From assembly GCA_027605045.1 (NCBI GenBank), contig JAQFWX010000002.1, positions 1,736,001 to 1,800,000 of the forward strand: a stretch of DNA of 64,000 nt, given 5' to 3'. Shown piece after piece: positions 14,617 to 26,168 of the stretch; position 1 is the first letter of the stretch; every line of letters begins with the position of its first letter. The position numbers and the translations under genes were made by a program. The notes under the pieces were generated by a model, which saw only the letters and a list, made by a program, of their open reading frames with translations, was not told the DNA's origin and did no database searches. Origin of the DNA: Phallus indusiatus (Eukaryota; Basidiomycota; Agaricomycetes; Phallales; Phallaceae).

Positions 14617-16332
14617 ATGGATAATGCAAATGTCGATGGGAGATTGAGGAATAATCAATTGCTGAAACATCTTGTCTTTCTCTTTCTCTTACTTTCAATG
14701 TCCAGATCTTCTTTCTCTCATGGCAATGCTGACAAAGTACGCGATGTCCTTTGGCATATTCGTGGCTGCGGGTTAGACCTTCCTCGATTTATATATTACT
14801 TGAGCTACGGAGACAGGGAGTGCATTAGTGATCCCACAATTCAAGCACATTGAACCCAGCTGTTGCGAAGTGTGTTATTGCCGGACATATTGAGCAATTG
14901 GCTCAATCCACCCAAGCAGTCGGATAATAATATTGTTGGTGCACGTCAAACCTTGGTTGATTTTTCGTTCAATTTGGTAAACGACGTTTTGAACAAGGAG
15001 CTTTCTCTTTTGGAAGAGGGCGTCAAAACTAAAAACTCTTTATCCGAACAAGAGTTCTTGAGCATTTCCGTTTCTGAGATGCTCAAGGATTTCAAAGTCA
15101 AGGGTCCTCTCCTCCTCCGTCTCCTAGAGAAATTAGCAGTACCTTGGGAAAGAAATCAGAACAAAAGTTCTGTGGAGGTATATTTAGATATGCAATTGGT
15201 TTCAGAAGTACTAACAAACTGTTCCTGTGATAGATAAATCATCTGTATGCTCATGTATCAGCGGTCGAAGTACAATAACTCTTTTCAACAACTGTTGTCC
15301 ATATATCGGTTGTCACTGGGAACTCCAGCCAAAGTAATAGACCTCCTTCATACATTAGGTCTGGGAATGAGCTCAACTTGGATTTATGATGCAATAAATA
15401 AACTTTCTGGTGGTGAGATTGATATCTCAATTTGCACCCTGCGTTTCTTTTGATATGATTTATAGAAGCTATTACTCGTGTTCAGGCATGGGTCGCCAAA
15501 AACCCATTTGCTGCCATGCACGACAATGTCAACATTGCTTTTCGCGTTTCCTCGCAGCGCATTAATCACCAGAACCATTTTGATAATGGCACGGCAATGA
15601 CAATCCTACCTTTGCCTCTGGAGTATACAGAGATATTACAAAGCTCCGCGCGACGTCTCGCTCGTGATAATTGGCAGACCAGCACTGATAAACCTTCCCT
15701 TCGGTGGTTAGATATTCTTAAGTTCCAGGAAGAGGCAACCGCACCTTTGAAACAAATGCTGGTATTCCACATTCGCGAATTCCTGTTGAACCACCCGTTA
15801 TTTCACGGCCTGAAATCTTGCGTTCAAGGCTCCGTAGTATTACAAAAACCCCCTCCTCAGGAACTGCTACCAAGTGGGCCTACACATCGGACAGTGCAGT
15901 GGCCTATTGTCACCATGCCAATTGACGAATCAAGTTTTGAAGGAACTTCCAATGTTATTGAAAATTTACTTCAACAGATCAGTCTCTTGAACCTGGAAGA
16001 TAAAGAGAGACTTGCCACTTCCAAAACCATAATATGGATGGGCGACCAAAAAACTGTGGGTTTAATGCGCCATTTAAAAGGAATGCGCGCTGAAGATTTA
16101 GATGGTTTCTCACGTCTGGATTGGTTGATCTTGGTAAAAGGTTGGTTTCACACACAGATGACATTGCAGAACCAAATATGCTGGATTCACCGTGGCACAT
16201 TGGGAGGAAGTGGGATCGCGTGCAATCTGAAGGTTCTGGAAAGAGTTGGGCTTGCCCCAAAGACCCGAAAACAAAAATTGGATTTTTATCAAGCCCATCA
16301 ATTGTTATTACATATGATTGAAGCGCATATAC
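14617..16332 (+). pseudogene. Truncated DUF6589-type gene
   Basis: The family is common and multicopy in Agaricomycetes, of unknown function, and often near transposons. Recognisable stretches: DKVRDVLWHIRGCGLDLPRF, LLPDILSNWLNPP, MLMYQRSKYNNSFQQLLSIY, VIDLLHTLGLGMSS, and the signature-like AAMHDNVNIAFRVSSQRI followed by FDNGTAMTILPL. At least one in-frame TGA lies between exon-like segments (about 14851-14853), and the intron near 15180-15237 does not restore frame cleanly. At 16333 the reading frame runs straight into an LTR and stops within it, so the C-terminal part is missing. Family assignment comes from motif memory, not a search. Confidence 0.6.
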
Positions 16333-17086
16333 TGTTAGGGCGACTCAGGGCACACACCTAGAGGAGGGAAAACCTAAGATCTATTGGGGGGCATCGACTA
16401 ACTACTCACCTAGAGGAGGGAAAACCTAAGAGAACAAGCTTAGGTATCCCCCTCTAGGGAAAACGCATATAAGTACAGAGTACGAGGCGCCCGACTGATC
16501 CCCATGGGATCCGAGGAGATACAGATAGAAATCGGAGTAAATCGAAGAAATCGAGAAATCGAGGAAACGATGAAAATGGTGGAAACAGCAAAACACGGGA
16601 AATGAAGGAAATCAAAATACGAATGAAATCGGAAGAAATCGAAGAAATCGAATAATAGGGCGATGTCAGGGTACGCTACCGCGTCCCCTCATTTTCTTAT
16701 TTATTATCATCGGTATATATTTATTTCTATTCCATTTACATTTCCCGTCCATTACTTTCACTTTCCGTTTCCTTGTTCTGTCCCTATTTCACTTTCTCTG
16801 CTCGCGCGCGTCGCGCGCTCGTACCCGGCGTGATGCCCGTGACATCACGTCGCTTAGGCTCGGTTCGGGCGCCTAGCACTTAGCTGTGTCAGGGCCGCAC
16901 GCCGCGTTATCGTTTTTCATGTATATAGTCGCTATCCCTAGAGTGAGGGTCCCTAAGCTTGTTCTCTTAGGATCCCCTCCCTCTAGGTGAGTAGTTAGTC
17001 TTTCCTTCAATATACTTCCTTAGGATCCCCTCCCTCTAGCCTGAGCTGAGTAGCCCTAACAGGCGAGGCGCTAGCGTACCGTAACA
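16333..17086 (-). repeat. LTR of subfamily B, interrupted by an LTR of subfamily A
   Basis: Read on the minus strand it begins TGTTACGGTACGCTAGCGC and ends CGCCCTAACA. It is split at 16664 by an LTR-A insertion. The outer LTR has no matching 5-bp flanks (TATAC against GACTT), so it is a recombination or deletion product joining the DUF6589 fragment to old LTR sequence. Confidence 0.8.
16664..17061 (+). repeat. Solo LTR, chromovirus subfamily A, nested in LTR-B
   Basis: Begins TGTCAGGGTACGCTACCGC and ends AGTAGCCCTAACA, flanked by the 5-bp duplication GGCGA (16659-16663 and 17062-17066). Same LTR as the complete element at 25609-32187. Confidence 0.93.
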
Positions 17087-17580
17087 GACTTGGCTTCAGC
17101 TTATATGCTGCGCCCACTCACCCAGCTTACAATATCCCTCAATTTCAGAGAACGAGGAAGTACGTAGCTAGTACGTATGAGTACGACGTCAAGAACGTAA
17201 CGTCAAACTCTGAGTCTACACCATCAGACGATGACTAGAACTCTGAGTACGAGATAGTACGCAACGAGTACGCACTGGAGCTCGTGAATACGGAGTAAGA
17301 ACTGAGGCGGAACTAGAGACGGAAAATAACTAATATTCAGACTACTGTCCCTAGCTGAAAAGCTACGATTTAAATACAAAATGGTATGGACCAAAATGGG
17401 AATAATATCGAATACGGAACAAAGGAGTTTAACATGAAAGAAGCGAGCGGAGATGTGAATCAGACAGTTGGGACTTCTCGTTCCTTGTGGTGATGTGATA
17501 ACAAGGAAGTAGCATCTACTAAGTACGCACTAGAGTATGGGGAAAAGTACAGACATCGGATGTAATAAATCCACAGTGAC
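17087..17580. repeat. Old LTR relic
   Basis: The first ~245 bp resemble the reverse complement of about 22250-22480 (shared ACTTGGCTTCAGCTT, ATGCTGCGCCCACTC, GTACGTAGCTAGTACG). Both are probably decayed pieces of one older retroelement. No coding sequence is seen. Confidence 0.5.
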
Positions 17581-17619
17581 GAAATTGGGATTACCCCGGA
17601 ATTCTGGGTTTGAGTCCTG

Positions 17620-18873
17620 GGTCACGCGGGGCGTGACAGATCTTGGTCCTAAGTTTCGTCCTATGAGGTATGTCGTTGTCATGGGTGATAGGGCGTAGAA
17701 ACTTTATCAGTTCTCGGAATTCTGGCTTTTCGACAAGCCTAAATGTGTAACGTGTCATGATCCGATTCATGACATCACTTCCGGTAACGTTACGTAATCC
17801 ATATCCGATCATTTACCGTTTATCTCCGTAATCTTATCTCGCTTATGTCACTCACGATATGACCTTCGCGTTCAGTCATCTCAATTTACCTCGCAACTCG
17901 AATAGAGACGTACCCGTCTCTCTTAACTCCTGGAACACCCGCGGAAAGCCCTTTCTAGAATATTCCACGCACGTTCCGGTTATGAGATCATAGATGACGA
18001 ACGTAGGTCCATGTATGCACAGCACTTATCCCTGCATGCCTCATGGTCATCACATGAGACATCATACCCTGCATATATTGATATTACTTACGAATCTCAC
18101 GACTTGTTTGTATTTCTCAAGTTCGGAATCTATTTCGAACTGAGCTAGAATTATTTATCTGACGTGTATATAAACCCTAGCATACACGTAGATAGTTCTT
18201 CAGACTTAATATCGAACGTAGTTCGATATCTCTATAAAACTCTCTTTTCTCTTACTCTCTTCATCATTGAACGTCGAGATCGTTCCTCGAGACTTGCAGC
18301 GACGGAAGCCATCCGTCGTTGCCGAGAGTTACATCTCAAAGCTTTCTTCATTATCGTTGAGCTTGATATCATTCAATACGAGATACAGCTCGCGACTCTC
18401 GAAGCTCGGAACGCACATATCCGTAACGTCCTTGACGAACTCGACGCTCGTGACGAACGTCAGGACAAATCCTAAAGAAGACTGTCGTGGCACAACCTCT
18501 TATAGGTTGAGGCCAAGTCCTGACTGTCGTCAACCAACGGTGACAGCTATTGGTGTTATATTCAGCGACTAAAATATATTACAGTATCTATTACCGTTCC
18601 CGGATATCGGTACTTGACATAACGTTTCGTTACAGTTTATGATTAGCCCGGTTCTTACGGACTCACAACAAACAGTATAAAGCTGTATATTTGCAAGTGC
18701 AGGTAAGAAAGGCTGCCGGCGCCTTTACCGTTACGCGGTATTTACTGGTGTGATGGCGCCTATGTACATTACATAATACTAGGTACTTGTGCAGGCGACG
18801 ATCGTCTGCATACAATTGTATGTATATACGAATATGTACTATGGTTAATAGTAGTCCGCTGCTCATAGCGGAA
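17620..18873 (-). repeat. Probable 3' LTR region of a gag-only element
   Basis: Minus-strand TGTAACGGTTCCGC at 18873 directly follows a purine-rich tract (GCGGGGGAGGA, about 18875-18889), which is the layout of a polypurine tract followed by a 3' LTR. A related piece lies at about 42610-43175, where it is split by a solo LTR-A. The inner end of this LTR was not resolved. Confidence 0.45.
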
Positions 18874-18934
18874 CCGTTACATCCTCCCCCGCTGACTTGA
18901 GCGTCAAGTCAATACATGATACGACGAGTGAGTC

Positions 18935-21143
18935 TCAGTCGTCCGCGGTATAATCCATGGCCATCTCAATATCACCTTGAGGGCCTGCTCCTGGTCTATC
19001 CAGGACCTCGTATTGATCGGGGTCGATCACGAGTTCTTTCTCAGCGATATCTGCTGGGAGCAGTGCTTTCGCCGAGGGAGGCGAATTGGCGGTGGACTCC
19101 ACATAGGGAGTCTCCTTCAAAGATCCAGCAATGGGAGCTGCAGGGGCGGTGTCACGACGATTGTGGCGACGTTGTCTTCGATACTGACGCCCTGGTAACA
19201 GTGACGAAACAGTGGGTTGAGATTCTCGCCACTTCACGGCGATGGTGTTGCTGTTAGTGTGTGATCGCCACCGCTCAAATAGTGGTCCTAATCGAGTTTC
19301 GATTAATCGGGTATTCACACAGTTATATCACAGCATCCCGACAACTTCTTCCTTGGTGGGAATGTTACCCTGAGGCAGGGTATATGCTCGACGCCATCCT
19401 TCGATTATGGATGGGGAGTTATTCACCGTCTTGTCGGCGTTGATGCCAGCGGCGTTGAGCCAGGTGGATAGTCCAGGCTCGGTACATATCTCTGCTACAA
19501 TGGGGAATACAGTCTTCCTTGTTTCCCGATTCGGGAATATTTTTCGAAGCCACGCTACGACTTCAACATCGCTGATATTCAGCGATCCCGATGGTTCAAC
19601 CCTTATATAAAAGGGTACGGAGGCGGGGTCCTTATACCACGTCTCATAGAGGCGACCCGTTTCCAGGTCCATTTGCCCTTCTGTTGGGTATGGAAAAGCT
19701 TCAGGGCGCTCCCCGATAGTGAGGCGAGCGTAGTCTCGCTCTTTCTTCTTTCTATTGATGAACATCATGCCTACATCCCAGGCAAGTCTAATGCGCGCGT
19801 GCATTGCAACCTTTTGAGGTGTGTCCAATATGGGTGGTTTCTTCCAGATCTGCTTCCCCTGGAGTACGAATGAGGGATCATCCAGTGGACACATCATGTA
19901 CCACACGAGTGGGTTGGGAACTGGCCCAGGTACAGGGGTTTTCCCTGCTCGAGAAGCTGTGGGGTCGTGGCCGTGCATGAAAGCCACTGGAGACATAGGA
20001 AGGTTTGTTCAACCTGCAAACTATCAAGCAGACTTTGAATAGAGACCATGTTTGCTTAGAGTTTCCTACTGTTTCAAACTTTGGACAAACTCTCAATTCA
20101 ATCAGAGTTTACTTGGGTAAGCAGATTTCATACAAATTTTCTGATAAACCTTGATTAAATGTTATGTGGATGTTATGCAGATGCTGAACAAGCAATCTGC
20201 TCAAGATTTTCACACAATCTACATCAAAATCCATTTATAGGATGCTTAGCCAAGCAAACTTCTATCAAATCCAAAGTCTTCACAAAGTTTGATTTATCCA
20301 GAAAACCCTAAGCAAACTGGGTCTCTGCTTGGAGTTTGCTCAATGGTTTGTATGTCAAGCAAACTTTCCTATGTCTCCAGTGAGCGGGCCACGTATCGTG
20401 GTACTTGGCCTGGTTGGAGATACGGGGAGTTCCTGGGAACTCAGCGAGGACTTTCTCAGCGAGTTGTCGCCGAGACAATAATGACTCCTCTTCAGGGTCC
20501 AGCCTGTCCATCAGGCCGAAATCGTCCCCAGAGTGGGGAGGAACGGGTTGACCATTGGAGTCGAGTACCGACTCGTCATTGTAGGAGTCCGCCCAATCGT
20601 GGTCGTCTAGATCATCGTCGTCGTCGTCGTACGCGTCGAATCCTACGGGCCCATGATTCGTGGGGCCCTTGGCCTCTGACCGAGGTCGTTTCCTAGATGA
20701 CACAGGCGATGCTGCCTGTGGGGCTTGCTTCAACTTGTCCTCGAGTTCCCGTATACAATCTCGAAGGTCGTCCTCTCGTCTCTCAATGTCCTTGAGTTCT
20801 TGGACGGTCTGGTCGGCGTAGTCGTTAGCGTCTTCGAGGCGCTTTCGTAAATCATCCCACTCTTTTTGCAGGAACGGGAATGCCTCGAGTAGGCACTCTT
20901 TGACGTCTTTCTCGTCAAGAACAATGGTACGCTTGCTTGCAGCGGTACTAATGTGCGAGATATACTCATCGCAGTGGGTACATTTCCCACTTTCGTGGGT
21001 GATGGCTACGCAGCCAGGCATGGAATCCATACTCCATTCTTTTTGTGCTTCAAGCAACGCTTGCTTGATATCGTCAAATCGTCCCTTGCGGGTCGAGGGC
21101 TTCGTAGATGAAGAGGTAGTGTCACGCCCGGCGTGCCCCGTGA
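18935..21143 (-). pseudogene. Gag-like open frame of a non-autonomous LTR element, interrupted
   Basis: A minus-strand coding region of about 600 residues. The N-terminal part (21143 down to ~20383) has CTHCDEYISHISTA, a long coiled coil (EKEWDDLRKRLEDANDYADQ region) and an acidic run (DAYDDDDDDLDDHDWADSY). The C-terminal part (19984 down to 18935) holds WYMMCPLDDPSFVLQGKQIW and VEVVAWLRKIFPNRETRK. A CACTA-like element (19985-20382) sits inside it; an in-frame TGA lies at 19330-19328. No protease, reverse transcriptase or integrase lies between it and the downstream polypurine tract, so it resembles a TR-GAG-type element. The gag assignment is inferred from position; I do not recognise the sequence itself. 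Confidence 0.45.
19985..20382. mobile_element. Non-autonomous CACTA-like element, short class
   Basis: 398 bp with terminal inverted repeats starting CACTGGAGACATAGGAA and ending TTCCTATGTCTCCAGTG, flanked by the 3-bp duplication AGC. CACTG termini plus a 3-bp duplication are typical of the CACTA/EnSpm superfamily. There is no coding capacity. It splits the gag-like frame. Confidence 0.85.
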
Positions 21144-21279
21144 CATTTTCCGGGGTTTACGTAAGACACACCTTCTGATCCGCCATTGACCTCCGAAGTA
21201 CGCATCTTGTTCTCTACTCGTACTACTCCGTACTCTGTGCACAGCCCCCCGACCCGGTTGTTGCCAAATGGAGCTTGTC

Positions 21280-22062
21280 TGTCAGGGTACGCTACCACCG
21301 TCTCTCGTTTTTCTATTTATTATCATCGGCATCACTTCATTTCCATTCCATTTACTATTTCCGTATTTTACTTTTATCTTCCGTTCCCTTGTTCAGTCTC
21401 TATTTCGCATTCTCTACTCGCGCGCTCGTACCCGGCGTGATGCCCGTGACATCACGTCGCTTAGGCTCGGTTCGTGTCAGGGTACGCTACCGCCGTCTCT
21501 CATTTTCTTAGTTATTATCATCGGCATCATTTCTTTTCTATTTTATTTATCATTTCCATATTTTACTTTCACTCTCCGTTTCCTTGTTCTGTCTCTATTC
21601 CACTTTCTCTACTCGCGCGCGCGTCGTACCCGGCGTGATGCCCGTGACATCACGTCGCTTAGGTTCGGCTTGGGCGCCTGGCACTTAGCTGTGTCAGGGC
21701 CGCACGCCGCGTCGTCGTTTTATGTATATAGTCGTTGTACCTAGAGTGAGGGTCCCTAAGCTTGTTCTCTTAGGATCCCCTCCCTCTAGGTGAGTAGTTA
21801 GTTTCCCTTCCAATATATTGTCTTAGGATCCCCTCCCTCTAGCCTGAGCTGAGTAGCCCTAACAGTTCGGGCGCCTAGCACTTAGCTGTGTCAGGGCCGC
21901 ACGCCGCGTTATCGTTTTTCATGTATATAGTCACTGTCCCTAGAGTGAGGGTCCCTAAGCTTGTTCTCTTAGGATCCCCTCCCTCTAGGTGAGTAGTATA
22001 GTTCTCCCAATATATTTTACTTAGGATCCCCTCCCTCTAGTGTGAGCTGAGTAGCCCTAACA
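21280..22062 (+). repeat. Solo LTR-A carrying a second LTR-A inside it
   Basis: The outer LTR runs TGTCAGGG... to ...CCCTAACA, flanked by TTGTC (21275-21279 and 22063-22067). It is interrupted at 21475 by the inner copy. Confidence 0.92.
21475..21864 (+). repeat. Inner nested solo LTR-A
   Basis: Complete TGTCAGGG...CCCTAACA LTR flanked by the 5-bp duplication GTTCG (21470-21474 and 21865-21869), so it inserted after the outer LTR. Confidence 0.92.
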
Positions 22063-22483
22063 TTGTCCGCTCAACGGTCTGACTAACCAGTAGGCCGGTC
22101 AGTCCGGACTCGACCCAATTCGTCTATCCTAACTACCACTATCCCTTTTCTGTCCTTTCTCCTTTTAGTATAGATATTTCGCACTTGTGTATTTAAGCCC
22201 CAGTTTCATAGCTGGGATTCTGCAGTCAGAATATAATCTATTCTTCTCTCTTATCTACTCCGTCTCTGTTCTTCTCCGTACTCTGCGTGCTTGTCTCGTA
22301 CTTAGTTGCGGACTTGCACGTAGTTCAAGTCCCAGTCGTCGTCAGACCTCTTGGGCGATCTAAGTTCGTCGTCGTACTTAACGTCGGACTTGTGCGTACT
22401 AGCTACGTACTTCTCTCGTTCTCTGAAATCGAGGGATATCTGAAGTTGGGCGAGTGGGCGCAGCATACAAGCTGAAGCCAAGT
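22063..22483. repeat. Old retroelement flank, LTR-like
   Basis: Host sequence for the nested LTRs. It contains TATTTAAGCCCC and its 3' part resembles the reverse complement of 17087-17330. No protein is recognised. It continues after the CACTA-like element at 23320. Confidence 0.4.
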
Positions 22484-23319
22484 CACTGGAGACATTGTAG
22501 GGTTTGACTAAAAAAAGGACCCTAAGAAAATTATGGTTCGAGGTATAGCCATATGACAATTCACTAACTTGTAATATCATATTATAACTAATACTCAGAT
22601 TAAAGGATTCTGACTTGAAAAATTGTCAGTATGTTGCTATTTTTATCTTAGTTAAATCATATAAGAATTTTTACTTATATAACACTAGCAATAACTTTTT
22701 CTATTCAATGAAATGGTATACAAAGTAAAACATATATTATTATTAATCATAGCAGAGAATTATATAATGAAGTTAATATAATTACTTATCAATATAATTT
22801 TTTATCATAATTTTGAGGGAGTGAGAAATACTGAGTTTCTGTGTGATTAAAACTTGAGGTCACAATATGTGACATTAGAGTTTTCTCAAGATTTTCTAGG
22901 AATCCCTGTATTATTAAGGTTTTCCCAGGAAAACTCTGATATTACACAGTGTAATCTCATGCTTAAAATTAAGGTTTTTCCATGCATCTAAATTATAATA
23001 GAAATATATCTTCACAATAAATATAAAAAAGATTTTGAGAACATTCTTCAATATGAATGATGATAATGTAAGTTTCATTCTATTCATTATTTTACTGAAT
23101 GGATAACATTAATCATAGGCTTATATGATAAAAAATTAGTACATAATTTGACCAAGATAATTATAGCAGTATACTGACAATTTTACAAGCCAGAATCCCT
23201 TGACCTGAGTATTAGTTATAATATAATTTTGCAATTTGGTAAATTGTCAATAGCCTATGCCTCGAACCATAATTTTCTTAGGATCCTTTTTTTGGCTAAA
23301 CCCTACAATGTCTCCAGTG
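22484..23319. mobile_element. Non-autonomous CACTA-like element, long class
   Basis: 836 bp, very AT-rich, with inverted ends CACTGGAGACATTGTAGGGT / ACCCTACAATGTCTCCAGTG and the 3-bp duplication AGT on both sides. The inverted similarity extends well inward (TAAGAAAATTATGGTTCGAG at both ends). No coding capacity. Confidence 0.88.
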
Positions 23320-23589
23320 AGTCCCTCACACCCGTACTCTCCGTACTCTCTCTCTATCCGCACGCACGTGTTTCGTACTAGACCGGACGTTGCCGGGATA
23401 GGCTCGGAACACGGCGCTTGACAGGTAGGTCGTGAAGGTTCTGCAGACATCGTTGACGGTGCTCAGGTGGCTGAGACGGGGTTGTAAGGGAGAGTATTTA
23501 TTTACTCTTGTATCAGAGTAGCGCCCGAGTAGGATTTTCTCGTGGCTGCAGTGCCGCCGGGGGCACGGGGCAGATCTGCTTGCAGATCC
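23320..23589. other. 3' flank of the old minus-strand chromovirus
   Basis: Lies between the integrase stop and the CACTA-like element. Presumed 3'-untranslated or LTR sequence of the older retrotransposon. No clear LTR boundary is visible. Confidence 0.35.
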
Positions 23590-25608
23590 TCATTTACGCG
23601 TCGTGCGGAGACGCGGCAATTTCCCTAATTGGATAACCCCGCGTAATTGGAGATACTCATCCAATGCCTGCAAGTCTTTGCAGTGTTCATACGGCTCCCA
23701 GGTCGTATCGCCTAGCGTCCATTGCACTAGGAACTCAATGTCCGTGTCTTTAGACCCAGTCCAGCGATGGGCTAATAGTTCATCTACATGCCATTCGGCA
23801 TTGTCCGGTTGTCCAAAGTCGTACGCCGTTAATGACTCACGACGTGGAAATCTATCGTCATCATTGGCGATATGTGGTTTCACTAAGTCCACGTGGAATA
23901 CTGGACTTATCCTACGCTTCTTCAACTCGTCAGGCAAGTCGAGTTTGACGTTAATATTGTCTTTGACTGACAATACTTTGTAAGGGCCGACGTAACGCGG
24001 TACCAACTTACTGGATCTACCCTTTGGTAGAGATATGTTCTTCGTAGAAAGGTACACGAGGTCACCCTCTTTGTAAACAGGCGCATCTCGTCTGTGGGTG
24101 TTCGCGTGCATGGTTTGTTTCACGCGACTCACGATTATGGCATCGTGTGCGGCCATAAGATTCCATTTCACTTGTAATGCGAATTGCTTCACACCGTTGA
24201 ACTTGGTGTCTGTGTTGAGCTGTCGCCCTAGTGCAGGGGTGTATCCGTAGTTAAGTTCGAATGGCGTGAACTTAGTCGTTTCACTCGTGCTACTGTTTAG
24301 TGCGAATTCCGCCATCGGGATACGTTCAGCCCAATCCTTTTGGTCATTATCTATTATAGAACGTAATACTTGACCTATGGAGCGGTTCGCCCGCTCTGTT
24401 ACTCCATCCGTCTGTGGGTGGAATGAAGTGGACATGAGGAGTTTTGTCCCTATTAGCCGCTGTAGTTCTTTCCAGAATTTCGCGGTGAATCTGGTATCTC
24501 TATCACTGACGATAGAAGCTGGCACGCCATGATGCCTAACTACACCTTCGAAGTACAGGTGTGCTGTGCTTTTCGCAGTTAGCTTCGTGGTGGTGGGCAT
24601 GAGTCTCACCATTGACGTCAGTCTGTCAATTATGACTAGTAAGAAGTCATGTCCTTTCGATACTGGTAATGGGCCTATAAAGTCCATTCCGACTGATTCC
24701 CATGGTTTATTGGGAATGGGTAGCGTCTTCAGTAGACCGCTAGGATGTCTATTGTCATCCTTATTCGTTTGACATTTACCGCACGATTTGCAGTATTCAT
24801 CGATGTCCTCTGCCATCGTTCTCCACCAATACACTTGTCTAATGTATTGCGACGTTTTATAGCGTCTGAAGTGTCCCACAATTTCGTGTGCTTCACTAAT
24901 TATGATCTCTACCAGTTTCCTCCCCTGGTAAAATAAGTGATGGGGTATGCAGACCACGTCACGGGAAAACTGATTCTTCGTGTACAGTAGCTGGTTTTTC
25001 ATCCCAAACCCTTTGTATGCATCAGGGTTTTCTAACACTTTCTTCAGTGTTGTGTCGTCCTTATAGCCGCTCTTTATCAGATCAGCTAATCCTTCAAAGC
25101 CTTTGATTTTGGCTTTAAGTGTTTTACCGCTATGCTGTGCTGTGACTGCCAGTACATCTTCGTCGTCTGTATCCACTTCTTCAATGGACGCTGATCGTTG
25201 TTCAATGGATGCTTGTTCAGCCGTCTGTTGTTGGACTCTAGCTTTCGCCCGAGTGTTAATGCGTCTCGCCGCACTGATTCTGAGTTCGCTTTTCCTTTCA
25301 GGAGGTAGCTGATCTCCTGTTGGATCTAGTTTCATGTCGATGTTGACGTAGTTCTCAGGTGGGTGTATCTCGTTAGGTAGGTCATCCTCGAAATATCTCG
25401 AGAGTCCATCTGCGACCGTGTTGGTCTCACCTTTGATGTGAATCGTTTCGTAGTCAAAACGAGAGAGATACTCGTACCATCTCACCTGTCTAGGCGACAT
25501 ACGGGGCTGTGTCTTGAAGTGTTTCAAGGCCTCGTTGTCCGTTACTAGGGTGAATTTACAACCTAGTAGTTTGTCTTCCCACTTATTCAGTGCTTCAAGT
25601 ACTGCAAT
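23590..25608 (-). pseudogene. Older Ty3/gypsy chromovirus pol, 3' half (RNase H end, integrase, chromodomain)
   Basis: A minus-strand frame of about 645 codons from the element's RNase H tail (VADGLSRYF), through the integrase zinc-binding region (HEIVGHFRRYKTSQYIRQV, CKSCGKCQTNK), the catalytic core (WESVGMDFIGPLP, VSDRDTRFTAKFW, TSFHPQTDGVTERANRSIGQ) and a C-terminal chromodomain-like segment (IEFLVQWTLGDTTWEPYEH). It is the continuation of the frame at 32188-33906. The two halves were separated by the insertion of the young chromovirus, whose GCAAT target duplication sits at both break points. Confidence 0.9.
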
Positions 25609-26003
25609 TGTCAGGGTACGCTACCGCGTCCCCTCATTTTTCCTCATTTATTATCATCGGTATATATTCCCCTCTACTTTATTTATATTTCCCATATATT
25701 ATCTCCACCCTCCGTTTGCTCCCTCTGTCTCTATTCCACTTTCTCTACTTGCGCGCGCGCGTTCGCACCCGCGTGACGCCGTAGGCGTCACGTCGCTTAT
25801 GTTCGGTTTGGGCGTCTGGCACTTAGCTGTGTCAGGGCCGCACGCCGCGCTATCGTTTTTCATGTATATAGTCGCTGTCCCTAGAGTGAGGGTCCCTAAG
25901 CTTGTTCTCTTAGGATCCCCTCCCTCTAGGTGAGTAGTTAGTTCTCCCCAATATATTTATCTTAGGATCCCCTCCCTCTAGTGTGAGCTGAGTAGCCCTA
26001 ACA
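25609..26003 (+). repeat. 5' LTR of the young chromovirus (subfamily A)
   Basis: Starts TGTCAGGGTACGC, ends GCCCTAACA. It contains a GC-rich CGCGCG run, a GACGCCGTAGGCGTC palindrome, and two direct copies of an ~20-bp TTAGGATCCCCTCCCTCTAG unit near the 3' end. Confidence 0.95.
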
Positions 26004-26020
26004 GTAGAACAAGCTTCTAC
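26004..26020 (+). other. Hairpin immediately after the 5' LTR, at the expected primer-binding position
   Basis: GTAGAACAAGCTTCTAC is a 6-bp inverted repeat with a 5-nt loop, directly abutting the LTR. It does not begin with TGG, so a tRNA primer site is not obvious. A self-priming arrangement is possible but unproven. Confidence 0.35.
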
Positions 26021-26168
26021 TCGCAGACTGGTCGTTTTTATCGACACTCGTTATTGAAAAATCGCGCTCGACACCGACTATCGCAGTGTTGTATTTTCCC
26101 CTCGAGTTCCGTCTATAATCGACCCTTCTGCTCCGTCCTAAAACCCTTTTTTCCTTTCTCTCTCTCTC

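Noticed and set aside
16110..16361. Gene end GRLRAHT in the DUF6589-type frame
   Set aside because: The same peptide ends the chromovirus pol frame at 31240; both are read-through into LTR-B, not natural C-termini.
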